From positions 37,501 through 50,000 of the forward strand of contig VIGQ01001352.1 in NCBI GenBank assembly GCA_009663005.1: DNA of 12,500 bases, written 5' to 3'. The notes under the pieces were generated by a model. It did not search any database. It was not told where the DNA came from and was given only the letters and a program-made list of their open reading frames with translations. The translations under genes and the position numbers were made by a program. Below, in pieces: positions 1 through 8,984 of this stretch. Positions within the stretch are counted from its first letter, which is position 1, and every line of letters starts with the position of its first letter. Source of the DNA: Actinidia chinensis (Eukaryota; Streptophyta; Magnoliopsida; Ericales; Actinidiaceae).

Positions 1-457
1 GGGGGTTCTTACATTTTATAAATTTATGATTTAACCATAACAAAGAATATACTGTATATATATCTTTGAGCTGCTTGTGATCTCAAACGCCAATCAAAGA
101 TTCCTCCACAGGGTATGATTGGGAGGCCATATTATTTTTACTCTTACTAAATAATATATGTGACAATCTTACCACATGGTGATAGTTTCTAACCCATGCG
201 AACGAATACTATTCATTTTTGCCCAATTCATAATGGTATTAAACTATAATCAATCCAGAATTCACCACAGACCTAATATAGTTCGTTCAGTAAAATTAGG
301 CATGAAAAACAACAATTTAGCATTCACTCTTTGGAGTCCAGTCAGTCAAAGCCGATCATCAGAATGTCCAACAAGCTTATCAAAAATTACCCAACCTGCC
401 AGATTCCTACAATCTAAACGCACAATATTATACATATAGATATATCTATATATATAT
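1..457. other. AT-rich sequence, probably intron of a minus-strand gene
   Basis: No exon can be supported here. Read on the minus strand, this stretch lies downstream of the splice donor at 480/479, so it would be intronic. It starts with a TA-rich tract (about 431-457). A possible acceptor (TTGTAG) on the minus strand lies near 410, but joining it in phase to the exon at 708-480 meets a stop after five codons, so I do not call a second exon. A motif of about 25 bp near 129-160 (TTTTTACTCTTACTAA) recurs at 808-830. Confidence 0.35.
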
Positions 458-470
458 GAGAGAGAGAGAG
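458..470. repeat. (GA)n microsatellite next to a TA tract
   Basis: Six GA units plus one G follow a TA/TATC-rich tract (431-457). On the minus strand it reads as a CT tract about ten bases inside the putative intron, right after the GTAAG donor. Confidence 0.8.
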
Positions 471-479
471 CGGGCTTAC

Positions 480-708
480 CTACAAGGTTGGGCGGCTCAA
501 CGGCAAGCGGCGATGCAGATTTGACCTGGTGGCAGCGATTCAGTGGCATGGAATGGAAGGTAAGGGAGTCGGGGAATAGATGAGGTTGATAGGATATGGT
601 GGTAGCGGCGGCGGTTGAGCAACGGCGCGCTTTCGTATCTCCGCCCTGACACCCACACCAATTCCTCTCGGAGCTGCAAGCAAGTGCTTCAAAGATTGCA
701 AAGCCCAT
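480..708 (-). CDS. Candidate first coding exon, unknown protein with transit-peptide-like N-terminus
   Basis: I do not recognise the product. The block at 480-720 is clearly richer in GC than its surroundings. An ATG on the minus strand at 708-706 opens a frame that stays open for 229 nt up to a textbook donor, TGTAG|GTAAGC, with the intron starting at 479. The exon therefore gives 76 codons plus one base (phase 1). The peptide begins MGFAIFEAL and is rich in Ser, Thr, Ala, Arg and His with few acidic residues (for example ARRCSTAAATT, then VKSASPLAVEPP). That composition resembles an organelle transit peptide, but this is inference. The other two minus-strand frames are open here but have no ATG start. 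The upstream promoter is not clear; the nearest AT-rich TATA-like text is around 770-780. Later exons would lie beyond the left edge of the window or are lost. It could also be a spliced 5' UTR or non-coding exon. Confidence 0.45.
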
Positions 709-990
709 TGAGCCCAAATCAAAAACTGGAAAATACGATAATAATACTAAATAAATAAATAAAAAATATGAAATTATAAAAAGAGACCGGGGTCGACATT
801 CGCAATATTTTTTACTCTTACTAATAATATTTTACTTCAGTATTTGAATGAATTTTAAAAAATAATAATAATTCACAAAGTGTATTTAGAGTTGTTTTCA
901 ACCCAACTCATTTATATCTCTATCTTAATAAAAATAAAACATCAATTTTTTACTTTTTCTCAACAAAAAAAATAGATTTATAATCTTTCA

Positions 991-1130
991 TTTTTTATTA
1001 ATATATTTAAATATTATCTCATTTAAAACTCTCATCATATCTTTTTTTATAATATTAATTTTATAAAATATAAATTTAAAATTTAACTTATTTTACAAAA
1101 AATTATAGTGGAAAAAAATAGATATAGGTC
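991..1130 (+). repeat. Diverged direct repeat, copy A
   Basis: This aligns in the same orientation with 1305-1453. Shared landmarks in order are TTTTA(A)TTAATATAT, TATCTTTT, ATAATNTTAATTTTATA, an AT-rich stretch, TAGTGGAA, and ATAGATATAGGTC (ATAGAGATAGGTC in copy B). The copies are clearly related but much diverged. What unit was duplicated is unknown. Confidence 0.55.
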
Positions 1131-1304
1131 AATTGAGATCAATTTTATTACTTATTCAAATAAAAGTTGCTATCATGCAGAGAACTTTCACTATTCAATA
1201 CAACTCTAATACAAAGTCCTCAATTTCATCTACATTTTTGAAAAAAAAACTCCGCTAATATTCTCTCTATTTTTCCTCCAAAAATTAAAATACGAAATTT
1301 TAAG

Positions 1305-1453
1305 TTTTAATTAAATATATGTAATCATTGGATATCAGGTAAAAGGTCTCGTAATTATCTTTTCCATAATGTTAATTTTATAGAACATATATTTATTAAT
1401 TAAAATTTTTATATTTTTTAAAATAGTAGTGGAAGAGAACATAGAGATAGGTC
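1305..1453 (+). repeat. Diverged direct repeat, copy B
   Basis: Partner of 991-1130, offset by about 315 bp. The best-preserved parts are the ATAATGTTAATTTTATA block near 1367-1383 and the end TAGTGGAAGAGAACATAGAGATAGGTC. It is probably an old local or tandem duplication of AT-rich intergenic DNA. Confidence 0.55.
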
Positions 1454-1557
1454 CCTCTGTTTTTTAATAAAGTTTGGATCCTTTGTTTGAGATCTCTAAA
1501 TTTTAAAGACATTAAAAAGAGTTTGGTATCGAGCCCATTCATCTCAAAATGGGGTTT

Positions 1558-1567
1558 GGGGGGGGGG
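1558..1567 (+). repeat. Homopolymer run of ten G
   Basis: Ten consecutive G follow GGGGTTT (1551-1557). In so AT-rich a setting this is conspicuous. It could pair in a G-quadruplex-like way only poorly, since just two G-runs are present. Its exact length is likely to be uncertain in any assembly. Confidence 0.7.
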
Positions 1568-2400
1568 AGTTGGTTTTGAGATATTCTAATTCTAACAATT
1601 AGAAATTGTATTTTTAATTTTAAATAAATTGATTTCAACGTTTTTAAATGTTACGATTTGTCCAACCACCCATCAATTTTTATTGTTATGTAACTAGATA
1701 CACTAATTTACTCTAACCCAAATAATGTTAAAATAACGTGGTTTACGATGTAAGGAGGCCACTTAATAGCTCTAATCGTTACAATTTGGGACCAATATCG
1801 AGCAAATAAACTTAAGAGAGTGACAATTTTTTGGCAAAGCAACCATGGATTCAAAAGTTAAAGAAATAATCTAGACTTCTGAATCCTTAATAAGTATTGT
1901 TATTACAATTTAAGAGGCTACATGTTGTTACTCTACATTTTTTTCTAGCCCATCCAATTAGTTTTATCCAAAGTACAATCGATAGTGACGAATAGTTGAA
2001 ATTGTGAACAGTTAAAAAGTATAGAGTTAATTTGTTTAAATAAAAAATCTAATTTCTTGTCAAAGTTAACCCCTGTGATTTATTTTATAATTTTTTCTAA
2101 ATTTTATTGTTAGTAGTGGTGGTACCACCGTAGGAGTGGTGGTTCATTGACCTTAGTAATAGTAAGATCACAATAAGTGATAAAAATAATCATGTAGTGA
2201 CAAGTTATGTCCATAAACTTGGGTAAAAAATAATTATAAAATATATAAGTACATATCAATGAGAGCAAGTTTTTACCATCAAAAGATATATTTGCAGTAT
2301 AATTTTTTTTATTTATTTATACATTCCTAACAATTTTTTCTGTCCCTGGGTCAATATTGAAAATATTGAGTATTGTGCCACGTGTATTATTAAAATCTTC

Positions 2401-2860
2401 ATAAAAGTATTAGTGAGAAAAAATCATCACTTGCCGACGATTTTCATAATATTTCTTACAATCCATAAAATAGGAAGATTTTGAAAAACTTAAGTGGGCC
2501 ATGGCCTCCTCGACCCTCCCCTGCTTTTGGTTCCCTGGTCTTTGCCTTCTTTTTAAGACTACTTCCTGTGGAATGCCATTGATGTTGACTGTTACAACAA
2601 CAAGAAGGAAGACTCTCACACTACCACCAATACACTACGACAACCACCACAACCAGAGCAACATAAAATCGTCACCACTTCGATGCGGAATGTTAACGGC
2701 TGAAAACCCCCACGACTACAATGAAAACTAGTAATACGAGCCCCCTAAAAGAGTCCCAATGAATAAAAGATAAGACATGACACAAACATAAAAGTATAAG
2801 TTCATGTCAATGTCATAAGACCTCGGACTTCTCCCCCATGAGGAGCTACTCAGCGCAATC
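2401..2860. other. Intergenic segment of more balanced composition, no supported gene
   Basis: Base composition is less AT-rich than to the left, and short frames are open on both strands (2501-2731 plus, 2410-2619 minus). Neither shows a known motif, a convincing splice signal or a promoter. It may be a relic of a gene or transposon, but I cannot assign it. Confidence 0.4.
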
Positions 2861-3024
2861 CATGGTCCATGGGAATCGCTCCAAAATTGAAAGAAACGTC
2901 CAGTGTAAACACATACCCAAATTGAGTCATCTCCTTTTTTAGCATGGTCCTCGGGATCGATCCAAAATTGAAAGAAACGTCCAGTGTAACATACTCAAAT
3001 TGAAGTCCATCTCCTATTTTATAG
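2861..3024 (+). repeat. Two-copy tandem repeat of about 80 bp
   Basis: Unit 1 is 2861-2942 and unit 2 is 2943-3024. Both start CATGGTCC. Both carry CCAAAATTGAAAGAAACGTC followed by CAGTGTAA, then CATAC(C)CAAATTGA, and end CATCTCCTNTTTT(A)TAG. They differ by a few substitutions and short indels, and the central 30 bp or so is identical. I see no coding role. Confidence 0.85.
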
Positions 3025-3281
3025 ATGCAAGTAAAATAGCTCTATATGATAGTTTAAGAATCCGAAATTAAGACTATCAATAAAAAGATCTGATTTTAAA
3101 CTTATGCACAAATACACAAAAAGCCCTAGCTTTGTATTGTGCACATTGGCGAAGGCAAATTTCCTTCTCCAGTCGGGTCTTTTGGAGCCGTTTTTTCTTT
3201 AAAAAAATTATAGAATCTTTAGAAATAACTTTTTTGGTTAAAAAAATAACTTCCTCACAAATCTAATAACATTATTCCCTT
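3025..3281. other. AT-rich flank left of the retroelement
   Basis: No gene is seen. The sequence runs directly into the 5' LTR start TGTTGG at 3282. The text just before it is TATTC at 3273-3277, then CCTT. TATTC also follows the 3' LTR directly (9793-9797), so it is a candidate but not clean target-site duplication, since four bases intervene on the left. Confidence 0.5.
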
Positions 3282-3617
3282 TGTTGGAAACAATTGGTAA
3301 AAACAAACCACTTTGAGCCAAATTTAGTAGGACCCCACATGTCCTTTTTTTTAGTGGGTCCCAGTTGCTGTGTGTCTCCTCCATGAGGAGATGAGAACAA
3401 TCATTTATTTGCTCAAATCCATGGAGTTTTTGAATGAAATAATGACTTCCAAAAGTAGGTAACCATAGTTATGGATTTTGGTGAAACCAAAGGCTATTCT
3501 CACATTGATTTTCCATGGAAAAAGTAATGGGTTTATAAAGCCTAGTTTAGTCAAAGGTTTGGGTCCCAATGGGCACCCCACTTTTGTGAAAGGGGAAGGA
3601 CCTATGTAACCTATGGT

Positions 3618-3623
3618 TTGACT
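3618..3623 (+). promoter_or_regulatory. W-box-like motif in U3 of the 5' LTR
   Basis: TTGACT in the context GGTTTGACTAATTAC matches the TTGAC(C/T) core bound by WRKY factors. The same text is kept in the 3' LTR (8652-8657). An opposite-strand copy (AGTCAA) lies at 3549-3554. WRKY binding is inferred from the motif alone. Confidence 0.4.
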
Positions 3624-3631
3624 AATTACTC

Positions 3632-3699
3632 CACACGTGTGCGCTCGCGGCCGCCTTCCGTCCGGCTCGGCTCGGTTCGGAGCGGGTGCGGTGTGGGTG
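3632..3699 (+). promoter_or_regulatory. GC-rich U3 block with G-box palindrome (5' LTR)
   Basis: A perfect palindrome CACACGTGTG (3632-3641), containing the G-box core CACGTG, opens a GC-rich block with GCGGCCGCC, repeated CTCGG units and GGTGCGGTGTGGGTG. It stands out sharply from the AT-rich flanks. The 3' LTR keeps the block (8670-8743), but its palindrome is interrupted by one T (CACTCGTG). Binding by bZIP or bHLH factors would be inference. Confidence 0.5.
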
Positions 3700-3847
3700 T
3701 TAATATAATAATTAAAAGTTTGGTCTTTTTTAATAATTAATTTTTTTGTTTTGAATTTAAAAAATTCAAAATTTCCAATTGTACTAACTTCCATTAAGGC
3801 CTTGTTTGGCTGCGAAGGGTTTTTGTACTCTCCTCCTAAGGCAATCT

Positions 3848-3924
3848 TTTTGGCTGGACATTTCGAATGGGTGCCAAACTTTTCCTAAGGGGTGCGTTTG
3901 GCTGATACCATTTTTGAAAAGTGC
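3848..3924 (+). repeat. Imperfect U3 repeat pair (5' LTR)
   Basis: Units 3848-3874 and 3897-3924 share TTTGGCTG, then (A)CATTT, GAA and GTGC. They lie just upstream of the TATA box. The pair is clearer in the 3' LTR (8891-8968), where the first unit also forms a stem-loop. Short tandem U3 repeats are known enhancer-type elements in some plant Copia elements such as Tnt1; a like role here is inference. Confidence 0.55.
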
Positions 3925-3935
3925 GACATATTTCC

Positions 3936-3943
3936 TATAAAAA
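3936..3943 (+). promoter_or_regulatory. TATA box of the 5' LTR
   Basis: TATAAAAA lies at the position matching TATAAATAG in the 3' LTR (8976-8984). Element RNA would be expected to start about 30 bp downstream, near 3970. Confidence 0.6.
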
Positions 3944-4603
3944 GAAATATTTTCTCTTTGATTTGATTTAAGTAGTTAGAAAAGGAAGAAAAATTCCCGA
4001 ATTTCTATACTCTTCTCTCTCGGTTCTTCGACGAAGTGCTGCCCAAATTCCGACGTCAAATTCTGACATCTAAGTTTTTGATTGGATATTGCAAGCCGAC
4101 TTGTTACCGACTGTTCATCGAATTTAGCAACTTTACAGATTTTTCTGTTCCAGGTTTCGGGTTAATTAATTCGTTTGATTTACCAAATTTACTCTGTTTA
4201 TATGTGGTTGGAAAATTTCTGTGAAAATTCTTCTACTTATTTATGTGTTACTTGTATATAATTTTTTGTATAGAATTCTACAGTTGGGAGACATATTTTT
4301 CGGTTTAGAAAATACTGGTCATCCATAATCAATGCCATCTTGATTTTTTATAGAAACGATGTGAGTTTCTTGTATAGAATTTAATAATGTCTAATCTGTA
4401 TGGAATTTGACATAAATTCTTCTTTGATTATCATTTCATATCATAATTCAATTGTACATGGAGAGAGTAGAATTTAAAGTTTAACATCCGTTGGCCTGAC
4501 TTTTTAGTGCAACTTATTTAGTTCGTGATCATTTTAATCTGGAGATAGACTCCCGTTAGACCCCTGAGCACCTGTGTGGGGGGCGAATCTGTCCTTAAGG
4601 AAA

Positions 4604-4618
4604 GAGTGTTGAACACTC
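4604..4618 (+). other. U5 hairpin or palindrome (5' LTR)
   Basis: GAGTGTT, one G, then AACACTC form a perfect 7-bp inverted repeat just after the GTGGGGGGCGAATC stretch. The 3' LTR copy at 9635-9649 has one mismatch. Its role is unknown. Confidence 0.55.
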
Positions 4619-4767
4619 GACTTGATCACTCAATTTTTTTATTCTTCATGTTATTGTAAATTAAATTGGTTACATAATTGTTACGCAAATGGTTGAATAT
4701 AAATTGTTTATATTCACATTAATTTAATTTACGCCCTGTAAAGCCAGTTCGATATCAATACCCAACA

Positions 4768-7700
4768 AACTTAAGACGATTTCTTTGTTAATATATTATT
4801 GATACTTGCTATGGTTAATCATCTGTGACTCCTCGCATATTGTAATTAATGTGTACAATTATTAAAGTCATATTTTTATTTCACAGATTTTGGTAAAAAT
4901 TGTTTACTAATTTTCATGTGACAAACTTATAGTTTAAAGACCTAAGATATTGATAATTGTATCTATCCTTTAGTGATGGATAAAATAAAATCTAAAAATA
5001 TGCAAATTGATAAAACTAAAATTATGTTAGTTTTTTAAATAAAAATTGCATAGAATGATATAAATTGCATAGTAAATGCCTAATTATGAAAAAAATTTTG
5101 TTTTGGACTTTATTTGAATAAAGGATTATCAAAATAAGTGGTGGATAAAATTTTGTGCAAGTAAGCAGATAATTGATAATACAATTTACTTATGTATCGT
5201 TGTACTACATGTTAATTTTTTGCCATGCTTATATGTTTGTTAAACAACTGATGAGTAATTTTAGCAAATTGGTAAATTGCTAAAAAAAAATTTGGATTAA
5301 TGAAATGTAATTTCTTTTAGAATTAAAATGAGACTCTTTATGATTTTTTTTTCCCATAAGAAATGGGAAGATGTTAGCAAATTTTGCTAGGATTTAATTT
5401 GCATTTAGAAATTAATTGGTGGTTTATTCTAAAGTTTTTAACTTTAAGAATATGGAGTATGATATGGTGTGTGATGCAAAGTTTAATTGCTAAAGTTTTT
5501 TAATTTCTAGTAAAAATTAATTTGGTTATTCTATGGTTTATAATCATAAGAACTTTTCATCTGTTCCAGATTACTTGAGTATATGACACTTGGGAAGAAG
5601 TGGGTCAAAATTGGTTTCTGTGGGATGAGTCAGAAAATCCTGCACAACCATTGTCCCTCCTCCATAATACATACACACAATGTATCATGTTTTAACGGCC
5701 AGGATTTTGTTCCAGCAAGGCCTACTATGCAAAGTAAGGATGTTCCAAGGTTTGTGATTGGAATAAAGAAGCAGGACCTAGTTGTTATCGAAACTACTTG
5801 GGAAGATTCTACGTACTGCTCGGCAAGAGTGTCCATGTCCCACTTATTTTAAGAAAATTGTTGCTACAAAGCATCACCTGAAGTTCTCATGAGGTAACTT
5901 CTCCTTTTAGACCAAAAACTCTTGAGCAATCGCGAAAACGAACTCTGATATCCCGAGTTAAGTAGTGATTGAGAGACTTTCGTCTTGAAATCATATTTCC
6001 CTGATTCTAATTAGTTTCTTTTAGTTAGTTAACTTATGAGTTACTTTACTAACTTTGAAACTTTAAGCGACATTATTTGTATTTGGTTATATATGATGGA
6101 TCTATGATGAAATGATAGATTTAATTGTTAATTATATTTCATATGTTTGTTTAAAATATAATAAAATAATAAAGGTAATCGATGGGACAAATATACTTAT
6201 AGTAATTCATACCCTTTTGTTTGGATTACTAGGGAAAAAGTATATTTAAAGTCCTTCACACCTAAGTATAATTTTTTTAAATGGGGGTTGATAATGATGT
6301 AATAAAACATAGTGAAATTAGTAATATTAAATAGTGAAGACATCTCTTAATTGAGATAAGGATATGTACTTTTACTACTTTTGAAATATTCCTGAATAAT
6401 TCAGAAAATGTGAGGGCAGTTGTAATTTATAAAAAATTCTTAGTCTTATAAAAAGAAATTATTTTTTTTATTTAATTCGTTTATAAGTAATCAAATTACA
6501 ATTATGATTTTTGATTTCTAAATGCATGCTTTCATTGTACATATCACAAATATTGTGTTAATAACTGCAGAATTTAGATCAAGGTATCTTTAAAATCCCC
6601 TTAAATTAATGTGAATGTTTTATATCATTGAATTGAATAAACAAAAGTTTTTGCATTTAAATGCCGTGGTGATGATAAATTTCATCTAAAACTCAACTCT
6701 AGAATCATTCGTCTGATATTCTGAAACTAATATTTCTTCATTATAACTTGTTTTTATGAATAAGCAAGAAACCCTAGATTTTAAATCTAATGGTTGTAAA
6801 GAGAAATAGTTAGATGTATAAAATAAAAGAGTAATTGGATTTGATTACTTCTATTTTCTCAAGTAGAAAAAAATAAGTACAGTCTCACACTTGGAGTAAA
6901 GATATGTACAGAAATTCCTTATATTTAACCACAAAATAGTTTACATGAAGGTAGAATTATTTGGGTTATAATTGATCCTGACTACTGACTCAAGAAAACG
7001 AGGTTTATCCAAATGGATAAATGAGTAACATCTAAACTTAAAATATTGAATAGATATGTGAATGATATTAATCTCAAATGGTTTTTCAACTAATGATAAT
7101 GAATTCACACAAGTAGAAAAAAAGGTAAACTATTTTTGATTGAAATAATATTAATTCAACACCCAGAGTTAATCAACTGGAAGGTGATAGTTTTTTTGTG
7201 CTATCACATGAGCATGTCACATCCACACCAATATGTATAAAATAATGGTATATGAAAAACTGGATTTATGAATCCGAAGACATAAGTCTATAAATGGCTA
7301 AGGTCTAAATTTGTTGCTTTACTTTTAACTTCTTAGTTTAAAAAAATGTTTGCAATGTGTATATAGCCAAATTATGTGAAAGAATCAAATCTAAGAAGAA
7401 GTGTGAAAAGACTTAATGTATATTGCTAAGACCTCAGTTTATGCAAATATTGGAGAATTTCATTAATGAACAAAATATGACTAACATGGTCTGTTAAAAG
7501 TCATAATCGGCAAGAAATTGTTTATCTTCACTGGGATTAATAAATAATATAAATAATCAAAGGATATTGGGAGATCATCTTACAGTCAGGCCCTGGTAAG
7601 AGATCTAAATTTATTCATCGAGGACTTTGGGCTTGAAAGCCTACTATCCTTAAAGTTACCTTAATGGCAACCCAACCTAGTTGACTGGAATCCCAAGATC

Positions 7701-8305
7701 TAGGTTCAATGGACCAACCGAATTAAGGTTTACTGAGTATAAATCACTGGGGAACTTTGTTCCATCCGTTCAATCTATGATGAAATTTAGTGATTAACCT
7801 GAAAAGTATTAGGATAAACTATTGCTTTTTAATATGAATGAGTATGGCAGGATACTCATATTATAGCTTATGCTTTTAATAATCCTTATAACTTGAATAC
7901 CAAGTGGAGTCTGATACTCTTAAGAAATCCCCTATTAAAGTGGGAAGGGAAGGGAACCGCTTCTGTGATAATTGTACAGGCTTAATTCTCTAACGCTAAC
8001 GCACTCATGAATCCAAGGTGATTCATGGGCCAAAAACGAACACAAACCGAGGATCAAACTTTGATAGGGAAGAAACTATTGAATACTATTGATTCGGTTT
8101 ATATAACTGGCAGAACAGTTCAAGACATCATGTTTTCACTGGTCCCCAATAAACCCGATAGTATTTCATCTAATGAAGTTCAAAGCCAAAAGCCACCTTT
8201 CTTGATGTAGTGCCTTTCCGCTCTACTCTCTCTTTTACATTTGTGCATTAGCATCTCTTTGTGCATTATTTTTGTTTAGCCCTAAATCTCATTCATCGTG
8301 GGGAT
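4768..8305 (+). other. Internal region of the retroelement, without gag-pol
   Basis: These 3538 bp are AT-rich with stops in all frames. The two longest plus frames are 5583-5852 (89 codons, beginning MTLGKKWVKIGF) and 8025-8210 (61 codons, beginning MGQKRTQTEDQTL). Neither matches a family I know, and neither shows a CCHC zinc knuckle or protease DSG motif. The stretch 7560-8210 is less AT-rich and looks like the long untranslated spacer some plant Copia elements carry between pol and the 3' LTR, an impression without a search behind it. A small hairpin (GTGATAG/CTATCAC, loop 7191-7200) lies at 7184-7207. Confidence 0.6.
8299..8305 (+). other. Polypurine tract
   Basis: TGGGGAT directly precedes the 3' LTR start, inside the text CGTGGGGATTATTGAAA. 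This corresponds to the common plant Copia junction in which a G-rich tract abuts TTGTTGG. It would prime plus-strand DNA synthesis. The tract is short, as in decayed elements. Confidence 0.65.
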
Positions 8306-8651
8306 TATTGAAAAAAATTTTGGGGGGGTGGTGAAAAACACCAACTTTGAGCCAAATTTAAAAAGTTGACCCACATGGCCTTTTATGGGTCCAAGTTGGC
8401 TTTGTGTTCTCCCTCCATGAGGAATGAAGAACAAGCATTATTTGCTCAAATCCATGGAGGTTTGAATGAAATAATGGCTTCCAAGTAGGTACCATGGTTA
8501 ATGAATTTTGGTAAAACCAAAGGCTAGTCCCACATTGATTTTCTATGAAAAAAGGGGTGTGTAATGGGTTTATAAAGCCTAAGTTTAGGTCAAGGTTTTG
8601 GTCCCAGGCACCCCACTTTTGTTGAGGGGAAGGACCTATGTAACCTATGTT

Positions 8652-8657
8652 TTGACT
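8652..8657 (+). promoter_or_regulatory. W-box-like motif in U3 of the 3' LTR
   Basis: TTGACT is preserved in both LTRs. A further TTGACC lies at 8366-8371 and an opposite-strand GGTCAA in AGGTCAAGG near 8587-8592, so several TTGAC cores occur within 300 bp. Confidence 0.4.
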
Positions 8658-8669
8658 AATTACTACTTC

Positions 8670-8743
8670 CACACTCGTGCGCCGCGGCCGCCGTCCGTCC
8701 GGCTTCGTCTCGGTTCGGAGCGGGTGTGCGGGTGTGGGGTGTG
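8670..8743 (+). promoter_or_regulatory. GC-rich U3 block (3' LTR)
   Basis: Counterpart of 3632-3699: GCGGCCGCCGTCCGTCCGG, then CTCGGTTCGGAGCGGGTG and a GTG-rich tail. The G-box palindrome of the 5' copy is broken here by one inserted T. The rest is well kept, including TCGGTTCGGAGCGGG. Confidence 0.5.
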
Positions 8744-8890
8744 AATATAATATTAAAAAGTTTGGGTCTGTTTTAATAATTATTTTTTGTTTTTGAATTT
8801 TTAAAAAATTCAAAATTTCCAGTGTAATACCTTTCCATTAAGAGGCCCCTTGTTTTGGCTGCGAAGGTTTTAACTCCTCCTAGGCAATCG

Positions 8891-8968
8891 TTTGCTGGAA
8901 CCATTTTCGAATGGTGCCAAACTTTTCCCTAAGGGTGCGTTTGGCTGATACCATTTTGAAAAGGTGCG
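8891..8968 (+). repeat. U3 repeat pair with stem-loop (3' LTR)
   Basis: Unit 1 (8891-8918) and unit 2 (8940-8968) share TTTG(G)CTG, ACCATTTT, GAA and GGTGC. In unit 1, ACCATT (8900-8905) and AATGGT (8910-8915) form a 6-bp stem around TTCG. The units end just before the TATA box at 8976. Confidence 0.65.
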
Positions 8969-8975
8969 AATATTC

Positions 8976-8984
8976 TATAAATAG
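8976..8984 (+). promoter_or_regulatory. TATA box of the 3' LTR
   Basis: TATAAATAG is a canonical plant TATA box, followed about 70 bp downstream by a CT-rich run (9048-9062). If active it could drive read-out transcription into the right flank. Confidence 0.65.

Larger units (their letters stand above)
721..2400. other. AT-rich intergenic DNA without a supported gene
   Basis: This is very AT-rich sequence with frequent stops in all frames. It holds an old duplication (991-1130 and 1305-1453, listed separately), a run of ten G at 1558-1567, and a perfect 12-bp palindrome GGTGGTACCACC at 2118-2129. I see no splice-bordered open frame. Confidence 0.6.
3282..4767 (+). repeat. 5' LTR
   Basis: It starts TGTTGGAAAC and ends ATACCCAACA. 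Parts in order are: a region with CCCACATTGATTTTC (about 3499), a W-box-like TTGACT (3618-3623), a G-box palindrome and GC-rich block (3632-3699), an imperfect repeat pair (3848-3924), a TATA box (3936-3943), a CT-rich presumed start region (about 4010-4020), and a U5 hairpin (4604-4618). Compared with the 3' LTR, single-base indels in homopolymers are very common. Confidence 0.9.

Noticed and set aside
176..439. 87-codon plus frame
   Set aside because: It lies in probable intron sequence of the minus-strand exon, ends in the TA tract and has no recognised motif.
2410..2731. Overlapping short frames on both strands (69 and 76 codons)
   Set aside because: No known motif, promoter or splice context. 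Overlap on opposite strands is typical of a chance open stretch in less AT-rich DNA.
3405..3794. 129-codon minus-strand frame in the 5' LTR, with a similar 151-codon frame at 8358-8813
   Set aside because: They are the same LTR read antisense. The likeness comes from the LTR duplication, the copies shift frame against each other, and the peptide is low in protein-like features.
4036..4224. 62-codon plus frame within the 5' LTR
   Set aside because: It lies in the R/U5 region, and the 3' LTR counterpart does not keep the same frame. No motif is seen.
4750..4761. Partial match to the Met-tRNA primer-binding site (CGATATCA...)
   Set aside because: Only about 7 of 12 positions agree, and the text lies inside the LTR, since its counterpart is present at the 3' LTR end. 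It cannot be the primer site.
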